A stretch of DNA of 5,129 nt from Clostridia bacterium. Its GTDB lineage: Bacteria; Bacillota; Clostridia; Oscillospirales; CAG-272. Positions 1-5,129 of this stretch are shown here, one piece after another (position 1 is the first letter of the stretch; each line of letters starts with the position of its first letter). Under the pieces are notes generated by a model. The model saw only the letters and a program-made list of their open reading frames with translations. It ran no database searches and was not told where the DNA came from. A program made the translations under genes and the position numbers. The stretch spans positions 1-5,129 of the forward strand of contig JAKSPW010000123.1 of the NCBI GenBank assembly GCA_024404435.1, written 5' to 3'.

Positions 1-1
1 G

Positions 2-52
2 ATGCTCAAGAAGTCGATTGACGAGTATCTTGACGACGCAGACGACGTTTGA
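2..52 (+). CDS. 3' end of an upstream gene (possibly the DHH phosphoesterase GdpP)
   Basis: The first bases hold an open frame of 16 codons ending in TGA at 50-52, reading MLKKSIDEYLDDADDV. The gene begins before the window, so the ATG at its edge need not be a start. The short acidic tail says little alone. The identification rests on context: in many Firmicutes the gene just before rplI-dnaB is gdpP (yybT), a membrane-bound PAS/GGDEF-like/DHH-DHHA1 phosphodiesterase that degrades cyclic di-AMP, and members I recall end in a comparable helical 'AI-x-EYL' tail. The frame and stop are seen directly; the name is inferred from synteny and could be wrong. Confidence 0.45.
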   Translation: MLKKSIDEYLDDADDV

Positions 53-93
53 AAGTGGCGCGAACCTGAGTCGCAGGTGAGCTTCTTTCAAAC
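47..93 (+). other. Long hairpin spanning the upstream stop codon
   Basis: GTTTGAAAG at 47-55 is perfectly complementary to CTTTCAAAC at 85-93. After one mismatch and a G-U pair the stem continues (58-59 with 81-82), and an inner stem ACCTG (64-68) / CAGGT (74-78) closes a five-base loop. The outer stem includes the TGA of the upstream gene. No long T run follows directly (the next bases are CTCATTTGTG), so it is not a textbook intrinsic terminator. It may be an mRNA stabilising or processing element, or a weak attenuator before rplI. Confidence 0.6.
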
Positions 94-106
94 CTCATTT
101 GTGCCT

Positions 107-130
107 TTTGCCGCGAAAGACGGCGGCAAA
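107..130 (+). other. Second hairpin in the rplI leader
   Basis: TTTGCCGC at 107-114 pairs with GCGGCAAA at 123-130, giving an eight-base-pair, GC-rich stem with an eight-base loop. No T tract follows, so termination is unlikely. With the preceding hairpin it fills most of the 158-base noncoding interval between the upstream gene and rplI. I recognise no described ribosomal-protein leader or riboswitch in this interval, and no convincing promoter. Confidence 0.5.
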
Positions 131-210
131 TTCACAGAATCCTCTCAAATGCTAAGAAAGGCATGGCCAAAAAAACATCAGACTAAAAGCGAAAAGGCAG
201 GTAATAAATC

Positions 211-657
211 ATGAAAGTTGTACTTCTTCAGGACGTTAAGGGACAGGGCAAAAAGGATCAGATCGTAAACGTGTCCGACGGATACGCACGCAACTTCCTT
301 TTCCCGAAGGGACTCGCTGCCGAGGCAACGAACACCGTGCTCAACGATATAAAGAACAAGGAAGCGGCAAAGGCAAGACGCATCGAGCTTGAAAAAGCGG
401 CTGCAAGAGAGACCGCAGAGAAGCTCGACGCTCTGAAGGTCATAATCAAGATCAAATCCGGAGAGGGCGGCAGAATGTACGGCTCCGTCACCTCGAAGGA
501 CATCGCGGACGCTCTCGCCGCACAGCACGGCGTTGAGATAGACAAGAGAAAGCTTGTCCTCGACGAGCAGATCAAGACCTACGGCGCATACGACGTCGAC
601 GTGAAGCTCTATCCCGAGATCTCGGGCAAGATCCACGTGACCGTCACCGAGGCGTAA
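211..657 (+). CDS. rplI: 50S ribosomal protein L9 (bL9)
   Basis: Encodes 148 residues, the usual length for bL9, which binds 23S rRNA near the L1 stalk base and helps maintain reading frame. The N-terminal RNA-binding domain is intact: MKVVLLQDV, then the family signature around residues 13-36 with DGYARNFL (23-30) and PKGLA (32-36). One signature position, usually Gly or Asn, is Asp16. A long charged helix (about 41-75) follows and leads to the C-terminal domain with GGRMYGSVT (86-94) and DKRK (111-114). The ATG at 211 has a purine-rich AAGGCAGG just upstream at suitable spacing and fits the family N-terminus exactly. The stop lies 15 bases before dnaB, implying co-transcription, as is common in Firmicutes. 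Confidence 0.98.
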   Translation: MKVVLLQDVKGQGKKDQIVNVSDGYARNFLFPKGLAAEATNTVLNDIKNKEAAKARRIELEKAAARETAEKLDALKVIIKIKSGEGGRMYGSVTSKDIADALAAQHGVEIDKRKLVLDEQIKTYGAYDVDVKLYPEISGKIHVTVTEA

Positions 658-672
658 AACGGCGGAGCAGGT

Positions 673-2007
673 ATGAACAGCAGTATAGGAGAAGATTTCG
701 GCAGAAAAATGCCGTTCTCGCTTGAAGCGGAGCAGTCCCTTCTCGCCTCCGTCATGATCGATCCGTCCTGCATGGACAATATCGCGGCGATCGTGGGAGC
801 CGACGACTTCTATCTTGCGGAGCACCGCGAGATATTCGACGTCATGCAGGGAATGTACCTCAAGAGCAAAAACATCGACGTCGTGACGCTCATCAACGAG
901 CTCGTCATGAACGGAGTATACAACGACGACGGTGCCGGAAGAGACTATCTGAAGCTCATCGCGGAGGCAGTGCCGACCGCGGCGAACGCCGTCGACTACG
1001 CGATGATCATTCGCGACAAGGCGATGCTGCGCCAGCTCATCGACGCGGGTGAAGCCATCTCGGACGCAGCTTACGGAGGTGCCGACGAGGCTGAAGTGCT
1101 CGTCGAGTTCGCGGAGCAGAAGGTCTTTTCGATCGCCGAAGGCAGAGAAAACAAGAATTTCGTACATATCAGAGAGGCGCTGGCATCAGTCTGCCTCAAG
1201 CTCATTAACATGGCGCAGGTTCCCGACTTCGAGAAGGGGACGCCCACGGGCTTCAAGGAACTCGGCAACGTGATCGTGGGGCTCGGAGACTCCGACCTCG
1301 TGCTGATCGGCGCCCGCCCCGGCATGGGTAAAACGAGTTTCGCCATGAACATCGCGACTTCCGCAGCCGCGAAAATGAAGAAGACGGTCTGCGTCTTCTC
1401 GCTTGAGATGTCTGCGGAGCAGCTCGCCAACAGGATGCTGTCGAGCGAGGCGCAGGTGGACAGCTACAAGCTCCGCTCCGGACAGCTCGAGTCATCCGAC
1501 TGGGAGGCCGTCGCGCACGCGTCGTCGAGGCTTTCCGAAATGGATATCCTCATCGACGACACGCCCGGCATCACCGTCATGGGCATGAAATCGAAGCTTC
1601 GCCGCGTCAAGAACCTCGGACTCGTGGTAGTCGACTATCTCCAGCTCATGCAGAGCGACAGACGGAACGACAACAGAGTCCAGGAGGTCGGTGAGATCTC
1701 CCGCGGACTGAAGCTGCTCGCCAAGGAGCTCGGCGTTCCCGTCGTGACCTGCGCACAGCTTTCCCGCGGTCCCGAATCGAGAACGGACAAGCGCCCGATG
1801 CTGTCCGACCTCCGTGACTCCGGTGCGATCGAGCAGGACGCCGACATCGTCATGTTCCTTTACAGAGACGAGTATTATAATGAAGACAAGGGCTCGCAGA
1901 GCGTCGCCGAGGTCATCATCGCGAAGAACCGTCACGGCTCCGTCGACAAGGTCAAGCTCGGCTGGATAGGACAGTACACGAAGTTCACGAACCTTGCACA
2001 CGAGTAA
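673..2007 (+). CDS. dnaB: Replicative DNA helicase DnaB (DnaC in Bacillus nomenclature)
   Basis: A 444-residue RecA-fold hexameric helicase that unwinds the parental duplex at the replication fork. The N-terminal primase-interacting domain (about 12-115) begins with the typical P-x-S-x-EAEQSLLAS. The C-terminal ATPase domain (about 185-444) shows Walker A GARPGMGKTS (213-222, Lys220), the SLEMS catalytic-glutamate motif (Glu245), Walker B VVVDYLQLM (318-326), the CAQLSR segment (360-365), SDLRDSGAIEQDAD (378-391) and the AKNRHG finger (417-422, Lys418 and Arg420) that reaches the neighbouring subunit's nucleotide. All key residues are present and length is normal. The segment before Walker B (RRVKNLGL) is a few residues shorter than in Bacillus, as I recall for other clostridial DnaBs. 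No intein or frameshift is visible. The start is supported by GGAG at 664-667. Confidence 0.98.
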   Translation: MNSSIGEDFGRKMPFSLEAEQSLLASVMIDPSCMDNIAAIVGADDFYLAEHREIFDVMQGMYLKSKNIDVVTLINELVMNGVYNDDGAGRDYLKLIAEAVPTAANAVDYAMIIRDKAMLRQLIDAGEAISDAAYGGADEAEVLVEFAEQKVFSIAEGRENKNFVHIREALASVCLKLINMAQVPDFEKGTPTGFKELGNVIVGLGDSDLVLIGARPGMGKTSFAMNIATSAAAKMKKTVCVFSLEMSAEQLANRMLSSEAQVDSYKLRSGQLESSDWEAVAHASSRLSEMDILIDDTPGITVMGMKSKLRRVKNLGLVVVDYLQLMQSDRRNDNRVQEVGEISRGLKLLAKELGVPVVTCAQLSRGPESRTDKRPMLSDLRDSGAIEQDADIVMFLYRDEYYNEDKGSQSVAEVIIAKNRHGSVDKVKLGWIGQYTKFTNLAHE

Positions 2008-2008
2008 G

Positions 2009-2022
2009 CCTCCCGTCGGAGG
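2009..2022 (+). terminator. Small hairpin after dnaB, weak terminator candidate
   Basis: CCTCC (2009-2013) and GGAGG (2018-2022) form a five-base-pair GC stem with a CGTC loop directly after the dnaB stop. TTTT follows at 2029-2032, but six bases beyond the stem and without a longer U run, so any termination would be partial. It may instead mark the boundary between the rplI-dnaB unit and the dxs unit. I see no strong promoter in the 66-base gap to dxs. Confidence 0.3.
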
Positions 2023-2053
2023 ATGCTCTTTTCGGCAGGCAGATGAATGAAAA

Positions 2054-2070
2054 ATCGGAAAGGTGCCGAT
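2054..2070 (+). promoter_or_regulatory. Ribosome binding site of dxs displayed in a hairpin loop
   Basis: ATCGG (2054-2058) pairs with CCGAT (2066-2070), leaving the loop AAAGGTG (2059-2065). The AAGG core lies in this loop, eight bases before the ATG at 2074. This site decides the start: the ATG at 2047 in the same frame would add nine residues (MKNRKGADK) that do not resemble a DXS N-terminus, whereas MLEKI from 2074 is where DXS proteins normally begin. Loop display should leave the site accessible rather than hide it. Confidence 0.55.
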
Positions 2071-2073
2071 AAA

Positions 2074-4473
2074 ATGCTTGAAAAAATCACCTCTCCCGCG
2101 GATATAAAGTCGCTGTCCGACGGCGAACTCGATACGCTCGCGCGGGAAATAAGAGAAAAGATCATTTCGACCGTGTCTGAAAACGGAGGCCATCTCGCCT
2201 CCAATCTCGGCACGGTCGAGCTCACACTCGCCCTTCACAGAGTGTTCGACTGCCCGAAGGATCACTTCATCTTCGACGTCGGTCATCAGGCGTACGCGCA
2301 CAAGCTGCTCACGGGCAGATACGGCGATTTCGGCTCTCTTCGCGAAACGGGAGGCATTTCGGGCTTCACCAACCGCGGCGAGAGCGGATACGACACGGTG
2401 ACGGCGGGACACAGCGGCTCGTCCGTCTCGGTCGGGCTCGGCGTCGCCACGGCAGAGAGCATGAAGGGCTCGGATGCCGTCACGGTGTCCGTCGTCGGCG
2501 ACGGCTCGTTCACGAACGGCATGATCTCCGAGGCGCTCAACAACTGCCCGAAGGACGGCGTGAAGTTCATAATAATCTTAAACGATAACGGGATGTCGAT
2601 CTCGGAGAACGTCGGCGGATTTTCGGATCATTTCGCCCGCATCCGCACGAGTGAGCACTATTTCAGCTTCAAGTGCTTCATGAAGGAGCATTTCGTGAAG
2701 GTGCCTCTCGTCGGCAAACCGATAGTGAAGCTCGCAAGGCTCATCAAAAACGCCGTCAAAAGGCTCATCATCAGCGGCAACATCTTCGAGACCTTCGGGC
2801 TTGAATATCTCGGACCCGTCGACGGGAACAACATTGAAAAGCTCACGACCGTGCTCCGCGAGGCAAAGAGCCGCGACGAGGTGACGGTCGTCCACATAAG
2901 AACAAAAAAAGGACTCGGCTACGCGCCGGCGGAAGCCGCTCCCGAAAAATACCACTCCACCGCTCCGTTCGACATTGAAACGGGAGAGAGAGCTCCCGAA
3001 AAAATGTCCTTCACCGCGGAGGTGTCAGACACTCTCTGCGAGGCGGCGGAGGAAAACGAAAAGATCTGCGCCGTGTGTGCCGCGATGCGGGACGGAACGG
3101 GGCTCGACGGCTTTGCCGAGCTGTTCCCGGACAGATTCTTCGACACGGGCATCGCGGAGGAACACGCAGTCGCGTTCTGCGGAGGGCTGTCGCTCGCGGG
3201 TTATCACCCCGTCTGCGCGCTGTACTCGACCTTCGCTCAGAGAGTATACGATCAGCTTTTCCACGACGTCGTGCTTCAGAAGACGCCGCTCACCCTGCTC
3301 CTCAGCCACGCGGGACTCGTTGCGGGTGACGGCGTGACTCATCAGGGCATCTTCGACGTTGCGCTGTTTTCTTCCGTGCCGGACGTCAGGATCTTTTCGC
3401 CCGACAGCTACTCTGAGCTTTCGATGCTGCTGAAAGCGTCTCTTTCGTCTCCGTACGTCGACGTGATCCGCTATCCGAAGGGAGAGGAGGCTCACTACGA
3501 CAGAAGTACCTTCACTCGTAACGGCAACGTTTCGTATAACGTGCCGGAGGGCGCGGAGGCCGTGATCGTCACCTACGGCAGGATGACATCCGTCGCAGTC
3601 GGCGCGGCAGAGAAGTCGGCCCACAGAGTCGGAGTCGTGAGAGTGTCCAGACTCATGCCGATACCGCTTGACGAAATACTCGCGGCAGTCGGGGACGTTC
3701 CCTTCGTTTATATCCTCGAGGAGGGCATCAGACGCGGCGGATTTGCCGAAAGACTTGCCGCACATCTGCACGACAGAGGAAACAGAGCGAAGACGGTCAT
3801 CCACGCCGTGAACGGGGAATTCCCGCCGCACGGAAGCCTCGCACATCTGTTTGAAAGATACGGATTCACACCCGAAGCGGTTGCGGGAAGACTTGACGCC
3901 GCTATGAATAAAGGAGAAGAACAAATGTCAGAAGAAGTAAAAGCATTACCTCAGCTCATAATGAGATGGAAGAACGATCACGCCGAAAAGCCGGAGCCGA
4001 CGCTCCCCGACGGGTGCGAGGTGCTGACGTTCCCCGAGGTCCCGAACGCGGTCGACGAGTGGCTCGACATCGTGCAGTACGGACTGTCGAACGGCAGAGA
4101 GACGAAAGCATACTATGATCAGATCATGACGGGCTGGCCCCACTATTCCGACGACAAGTGCTTTTTCGTGAAGTATCGCGGAGAGTACGTCGCGACAGTC
4201 ACCGTCATCTGTGACTACGAGAATAAGGACGGGTACGTCCACATGGTCGCCTGCAGGGAATCGGCTCGCGGACTCGGCATCGGAAACTGGATGTCGTCGT
4301 GGGCGGACTACGTCCTGAGACGCGAGGGAATGGAAACGGCGCACCTCACGACGGACGACTGGAGGATACCCGCGATAAAGACGTATCTGAAAAACGGATT
4401 TGAGCCCGATCTCGTCTCCCGCGAGGGCTTCGGCGAGAGATGGAAGAAGATTTTTGAGATAATTAACGGATAA
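2074..4473 (+). CDS. dxs: DXS-like synthase fused in frame to a GNAT acetyltransferase
   Basis: One 799-residue frame. Residues 1-611 match 1-deoxy-D-xylulose-5-phosphate synthase, a cytosolic ThDP enzyme that joins pyruvate and glyceraldehyde 3-phosphate to give DXP for the MEP pathway, thiamine and pyridoxal phosphate. Visible DXS features are GGHLASNLG (His40), DVGHQAY (His71), AGHS (His113), the ThDP/Mg site GDG (142-144) with NDN (170-172), GIAEEHAV with catalytic Glu362, YSTFAQRVYDQ, and GDGVTHQG (Asp419, His423). Several usually conserved residues differ: GPVDGN for GPVDGH (Asn252), SHAG for DRAG (Ser411-His412), YPKG for YPRG (Lys469) and NDNGMS for NDNEMS (Gly173). Where DXS normally ends, the frame runs through MNKGEEQ into a complete GNAT domain (from Met618) with RGLGIG. 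A strong ribosome binding site at the junction suggests two formerly separate genes. Assembly error cannot be excluded. DXS family membership is secure; substrate is less so. Confidence 0.9.
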   Translation: MLEKITSPADIKSLSDGELDTLAREIREKIISTVSENGGHLASNLGTVELTLALHRVFDCPKDHFIFDVGHQAYAHKLLTGRYGDFGSLRETGGISGFTNRGESGYDTVTAGHSGSSVSVGLGVATAESMKGSDAVTVSVVGDGSFTNGMISEALNNCPKDGVKFIIILNDNGMSISENVGGFSDHFARIRTSEHYFSFKCFMKEHFVKVPLVGKPIVKLARLIKNAVKRLIISGNIFETFGLEYLGPVDGNNIEKLTTVLREAKSRDEVTVVHIRTKKGLGYAPAEAAPEKYHSTAPFDIETGERAPEKMSFTAEVSDTLCEAAEENEKICAVCAAMRDGTGLDGFAELFPDRFFDTGIAEEHAVAFCGGLSLAGYHPVCALYSTFAQRVYDQLFHDVVLQKTPLTLLLSHAGLVAGDGVTHQGIFDVALFSSVPDVRIFSPDSYSELSMLLKASLSSPYVDVIRYPKGEEAHYDRSTFTRNGNVSYNVPEGAEAVIVTYGRMTSVAVGAAEKSAHRVGVVRVSRLMPIPLDEILAAVGDVPFVYILEEGIRRGGFAERLAAHLHDRGNRAKTVIHAVNGEFPPHGSLAHLFERYGFTPEAVAGRLDAAMNKGEEQMSEEVKALPQLIMRWKNDHAEKPEPTLPDGCEVLTFPEVPNAVDEWLDIVQYGLSNGRETKAYYDQIMTGWPHYSDDKCFFVKYRGEYVATVTVICDYENKDGYVHMVACRESARGLGIGNWMSSWADYVLRREGMETAHLTTDDWRIPAIKTYLKNGFEPDLVSREGFGERWKKIFEIING
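3911..3916 (+). promoter_or_regulatory. Strong internal ribosome binding site at the DXS/GNAT junction
   Basis: AAGGAG at 3911-3916 lies eight bases before the ATG at 3925, an ideal clostridial spacing and the best Shine-Dalgarno in the window. It lies inside the open fusion frame, at the natural end of DXS. It indicates that the GNAT can be, or recently was, translated from its own start. A T instead of A at 3910 would make the in-frame codon 3910-3912 a TAA overlapping this site (TAAGGAG), a common arrangement between adjacent genes. Confidence 0.75.
3925..4473 (+). CDS. GNAT-family N-acetyltransferase (C-terminal part of the fusion, with its own start)
   Basis: From the internal ATG this is a 182-residue protein, a normal size for a free-standing GNAT enzyme, which transfers acetyl from acetyl-CoA to an amine. 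The acetyl-CoA pyrophosphate-binding motif is R-G-L-G-I-G at residues 115-120, fitting the family R/Q-x-x-G-x-G/A pattern. It follows a beta strand, GYVHMVAC (103-110), and precedes a helix. The end, IPAIKTYLKNGFEPD (148-162), is the usual GNAT 'yxk-GF' segment. The N-terminus (LPQLIMRWKND) reads like the start of an independent clostridial GNAT. The acceptor is unknown, and nothing links it to DXP synthesis. The frame is shared with dxs and no stop separates them, so it may be made as a fusion domain, as a separate protein, or both. Confidence 0.65.
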   Translation: MSEEVKALPQLIMRWKNDHAEKPEPTLPDGCEVLTFPEVPNAVDEWLDIVQYGLSNGRETKAYYDQIMTGWPHYSDDKCFFVKYRGEYVATVTVICDYENKDGYVHMVACRESARGLGIGNWMSSWADYVLRREGMETAHLTTDDWRIPAIKTYLKNGFEPDLVSREGFGERWKKIFEIING

Positions 4474-4474
4474 A

Positions 4475-4993
4475 ATGGAAATCCTTGATTTGTACAATGC
4501 CCGCAGGGAGAAAACCGGCAAAACGGCGGTGCGCGGTGAGAAGATCGAAGAAGGCTCGTACCACTTTGTCATCCACGTCTGCATTTTTGCCTCCGACGGC
4601 AGGATGCTGATACAACAGCGGCAAAAGGACAAGCACGGCTGGCCGAATATGTGGGATATATCGGTCGGCGGCAGTGCCGTTTCGGGAGAGGACCCGCAGG
4701 ACGCGGCATCGAGAGAGCTTTTCGAGGAGCTCGGGATAAAGTATGACTTCACGGGTATCCGTCCGCATCTGACCGTGAACTTCGACGTGGGCTTTGACGA
4801 CTATTTTATTATCGAAAAAGACGTCGATCTGAACGAGACGGTCCTGCAGCCCGAGGAAGTTCAGGCAGTGAAGTGGGCGACGCGGGACGAGATACGACAG
4901 ATGATGGCGGACGGCATCTTCATCCCGTATCACCCGTCGCTGATAGAGCTTCTGTTCGAGTCGGTAGATCATTACGGCGCGATGGAGAGGTGA
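4475..4993 (+). CDS. Nudix hydrolase domain protein
   Basis: Encodes 172 residues with a perfect Nudix box at 66-88, GSAVSGEDPQDAASRELFEELGI, matching G-x5-E-x7-RE-U-x-EE-x-G-U; Glu84 and Glu85 supply the metal site. Members cleave nucleoside diphosphates linked to another group. The N-terminus (EILDLYNARREKTGK) and the segment LIQQRQKDKHGWPNMWDIS (45-63) resemble the Nudix subgroup often labelled isopentenyl-diphosphate isomerase-like. However, the type 1 isomerase cysteine motif (TNxxCSHP-like) is absent, so hydrolase is the better call and its substrate is unknown. The ATG lies one base after the preceding TAA. Only a weak CGGA precedes it, so translation probably relies on coupling to the gene upstream. 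Confidence 0.92.
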   Translation: MEILDLYNARREKTGKTAVRGEKIEEGSYHFVIHVCIFASDGRMLIQQRQKDKHGWPNMWDISVGGSAVSGEDPQDAASRELFEELGIKYDFTGIRPHLTVNFDVGFDDYFIIEKDVDLNETVLQPEEVQAVKWATRDEIRQMMADGIFIPYHPSLIELLFESVDHYGAMER

Positions 4994-4998
4994 AGAAG

Positions 4999-5033
4999 CC
5001 TTAAGCTTTAAGCCTTAAGCCTTAAGCTTTTAT
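4999..5033 (+). repeat. Heptanucleotide tandem repeat (CYTTAAG)
   Basis: Four consecutive seven-base units, CCTTAAG, CTTTAAG, CCTTAAG and CCTTAAG, cover 4999-5026, and a degenerate fifth unit, CTTTTAT, runs to 5033. Each unit contains the near-palindrome YTTAAG. The array starts six bases after the Nudix stop codon and marks a clear drop in GC content. A unit length that is not a multiple of the helical repeat, together with the single C/T variation, looks like a simple-sequence array rather than protein-binding iterons. Confidence 0.8.
5000..5031 (+). terminator. Possible intrinsic terminator formed by the repeat
   Basis: Because the repeat units are self-complementary, CTTAAG at 5000-5005 can pair with CTTAAG at 5021-5026. 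After one mismatch and a G-U pair, two more A-T pairs follow (5008-5009 with 5017-5018), giving a seven-base loop. CTTTT (5027-5031) follows at once. The stem is AT-rich and imperfect and the T run short, so this is a tentative end for the Nudix transcript. Confidence 0.25.
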
Positions 5034-5038
5034 AATGA

Positions 5039-5129
5039 AAAAAGCAGTTCCGATTTCAAAAGCATTATAAAAATCTGACGGACATCGAAAAGAAGCAATT
5101 CAAAAACACGCTGGCGATTTTTGCGGAGA
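5039..5129 (+). other. Open frame entering from the repeat side, incomplete, no clear start
   Basis: After a TGA at 5036-5038 one frame stays open to the window edge for 30 codons, ending LTDIEKKQFKNTLAIFAE. It looks like ordinary protein but has no ATG, GTG or TTG start inside it. The ATG at 5035 lies one base out of frame, followed by six A residues (5038-5043), and as it stands makes only an 11-residue peptide (MKKAVPISKAL). With five A residues the ATG would join the open frame and give MKKQFRFQKHYKNLTD onward. No Shine-Dalgarno is visible upstream. It may be a decayed gene, a gene with a homopolymer error, or chance. Confidence 0.25.

Noticed and set aside
163..186. Micro-ORF MAKKTSD just upstream of rplI, a possible leader peptide
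   Set aside because: Its only purine-rich sequence (AGAAAGG) ends about one base before the ATG, too close for a functional Shine-Dalgarno, and the peptide carries no run of codons that would suggest attenuation.
178..1167. Long minus-strand open frame (329 codons) across rplI and dnaB
   Set aside because: It lies opposite two unmistakable plus-strand genes, has no recognisable domains, and is rich in Val, Arg and His as expected from reading G/C-rich codons backwards. The same applies to the minus-strand frames at 1492-2412, 3025-3924 and 3946-4752.
2023..2046. Micro-ORF MLFSAGR after GGAGG in the dnaB-dxs gap
   Set aside because: GGAGG abuts the ATG with no spacing and is sequestered in the hairpin stem, so initiation is unlikely.
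2047..2073. Upstream ATG as the dxs start
   Set aside because: It would add nine residues not seen in DXS N-termini, and the better placed AAAGGTG supports the ATG at 2074. It remains possible but less likely.
4475..4993. Type 1 isopentenyl-diphosphate isomerase acting downstream of DXS
   Set aside because: The Nudix box is complete, but the conserved cysteine motif of the isomerase is missing; the corresponding region reads WPNMWDISVGG. Nudix hydrolase is the safer call.
5008..5036. Sigma-A promoter ending in TATAAT at 5031-5036
   Set aside because: The -10 is perfect, but the sequence at -35 spacing (TTAAGC) is a poor match and comes from the repeat array. AT-rich repeats produce such hexamers by chance.
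1..5129. CRISPR array, tRNA, rRNA, insertion sequence or phage element
   Set aside because: No spaced direct repeats, cloverleaf sequence, transposase or phage-like gene was found. Apart from the fusion and the 3' repeat, the window is ordinary chromosomal housekeeping sequence.

Overview
The window reads as a housekeeping segment of a Firmicutes chromosome, most likely an uncultured or gut-type member of the Clostridia (Oscillospiraceae-like). Three things suggest this. A gene end is followed by rplI and dnaB, which matches the widespread Firmicutes order gdpP-rplI-dnaB. The ribosome binding sites are purine-rich. Codon use mixes many AGA arginine codons with G/C-rich third positions. The bias leaves long empty reading frames on the minus strand, but every supported gene is on the plus strand.

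Layout. Positions 2-52 are the last codons of an upstream gene. Positions 53-210 are a noncoding leader holding two clear hairpins. Positions 211-657 encode ribosomal protein L9, and 673-2007 encode the replicative helicase DnaB, 15 bases downstream. A 66-base spacer follows, with a small hairpin after dnaB and a second hairpin whose loop presents the next ribosome binding site. One uninterrupted frame then runs from 2074 to 4473. It encodes a complete 1-deoxy-D-xylulose-5-phosphate synthase-like (DXS-like) enzyme and continues without a stop into a complete GNAT acetyltransferase. A strong internal Shine-Dalgarno and ATG at 3911-3927 sit exactly at the junction. One base after the fusion stops, a Nudix hydrolase begins (4475-4993). 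After it come a heptanucleotide tandem repeat and the start of an AT-richer stretch with an open frame that leaves the window.

How the genes relate. L9 and DnaB are translation and replication housekeeping genes. The DXS-like protein would make DXP, the entry point to the MEP isoprenoid pathway and a precursor of thiamine and pyridoxal phosphate. The GNAT and Nudix genes are close enough to be co-translated with it, but nothing visible ties them to isoprenoid metabolism.

The two observations most worth following up are these. First, the in-frame DXS::GNAT fusion looks like recent loss of a stop codon, with the old GNAT start still intact. Second, the DXS-like part has changed residues at several positions normally conserved for substrate binding: the His of GPVDGH, the Arg of DRAG and the Arg of YPRG. 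Either it is a divergent DXS or its acceptor specificity differs.
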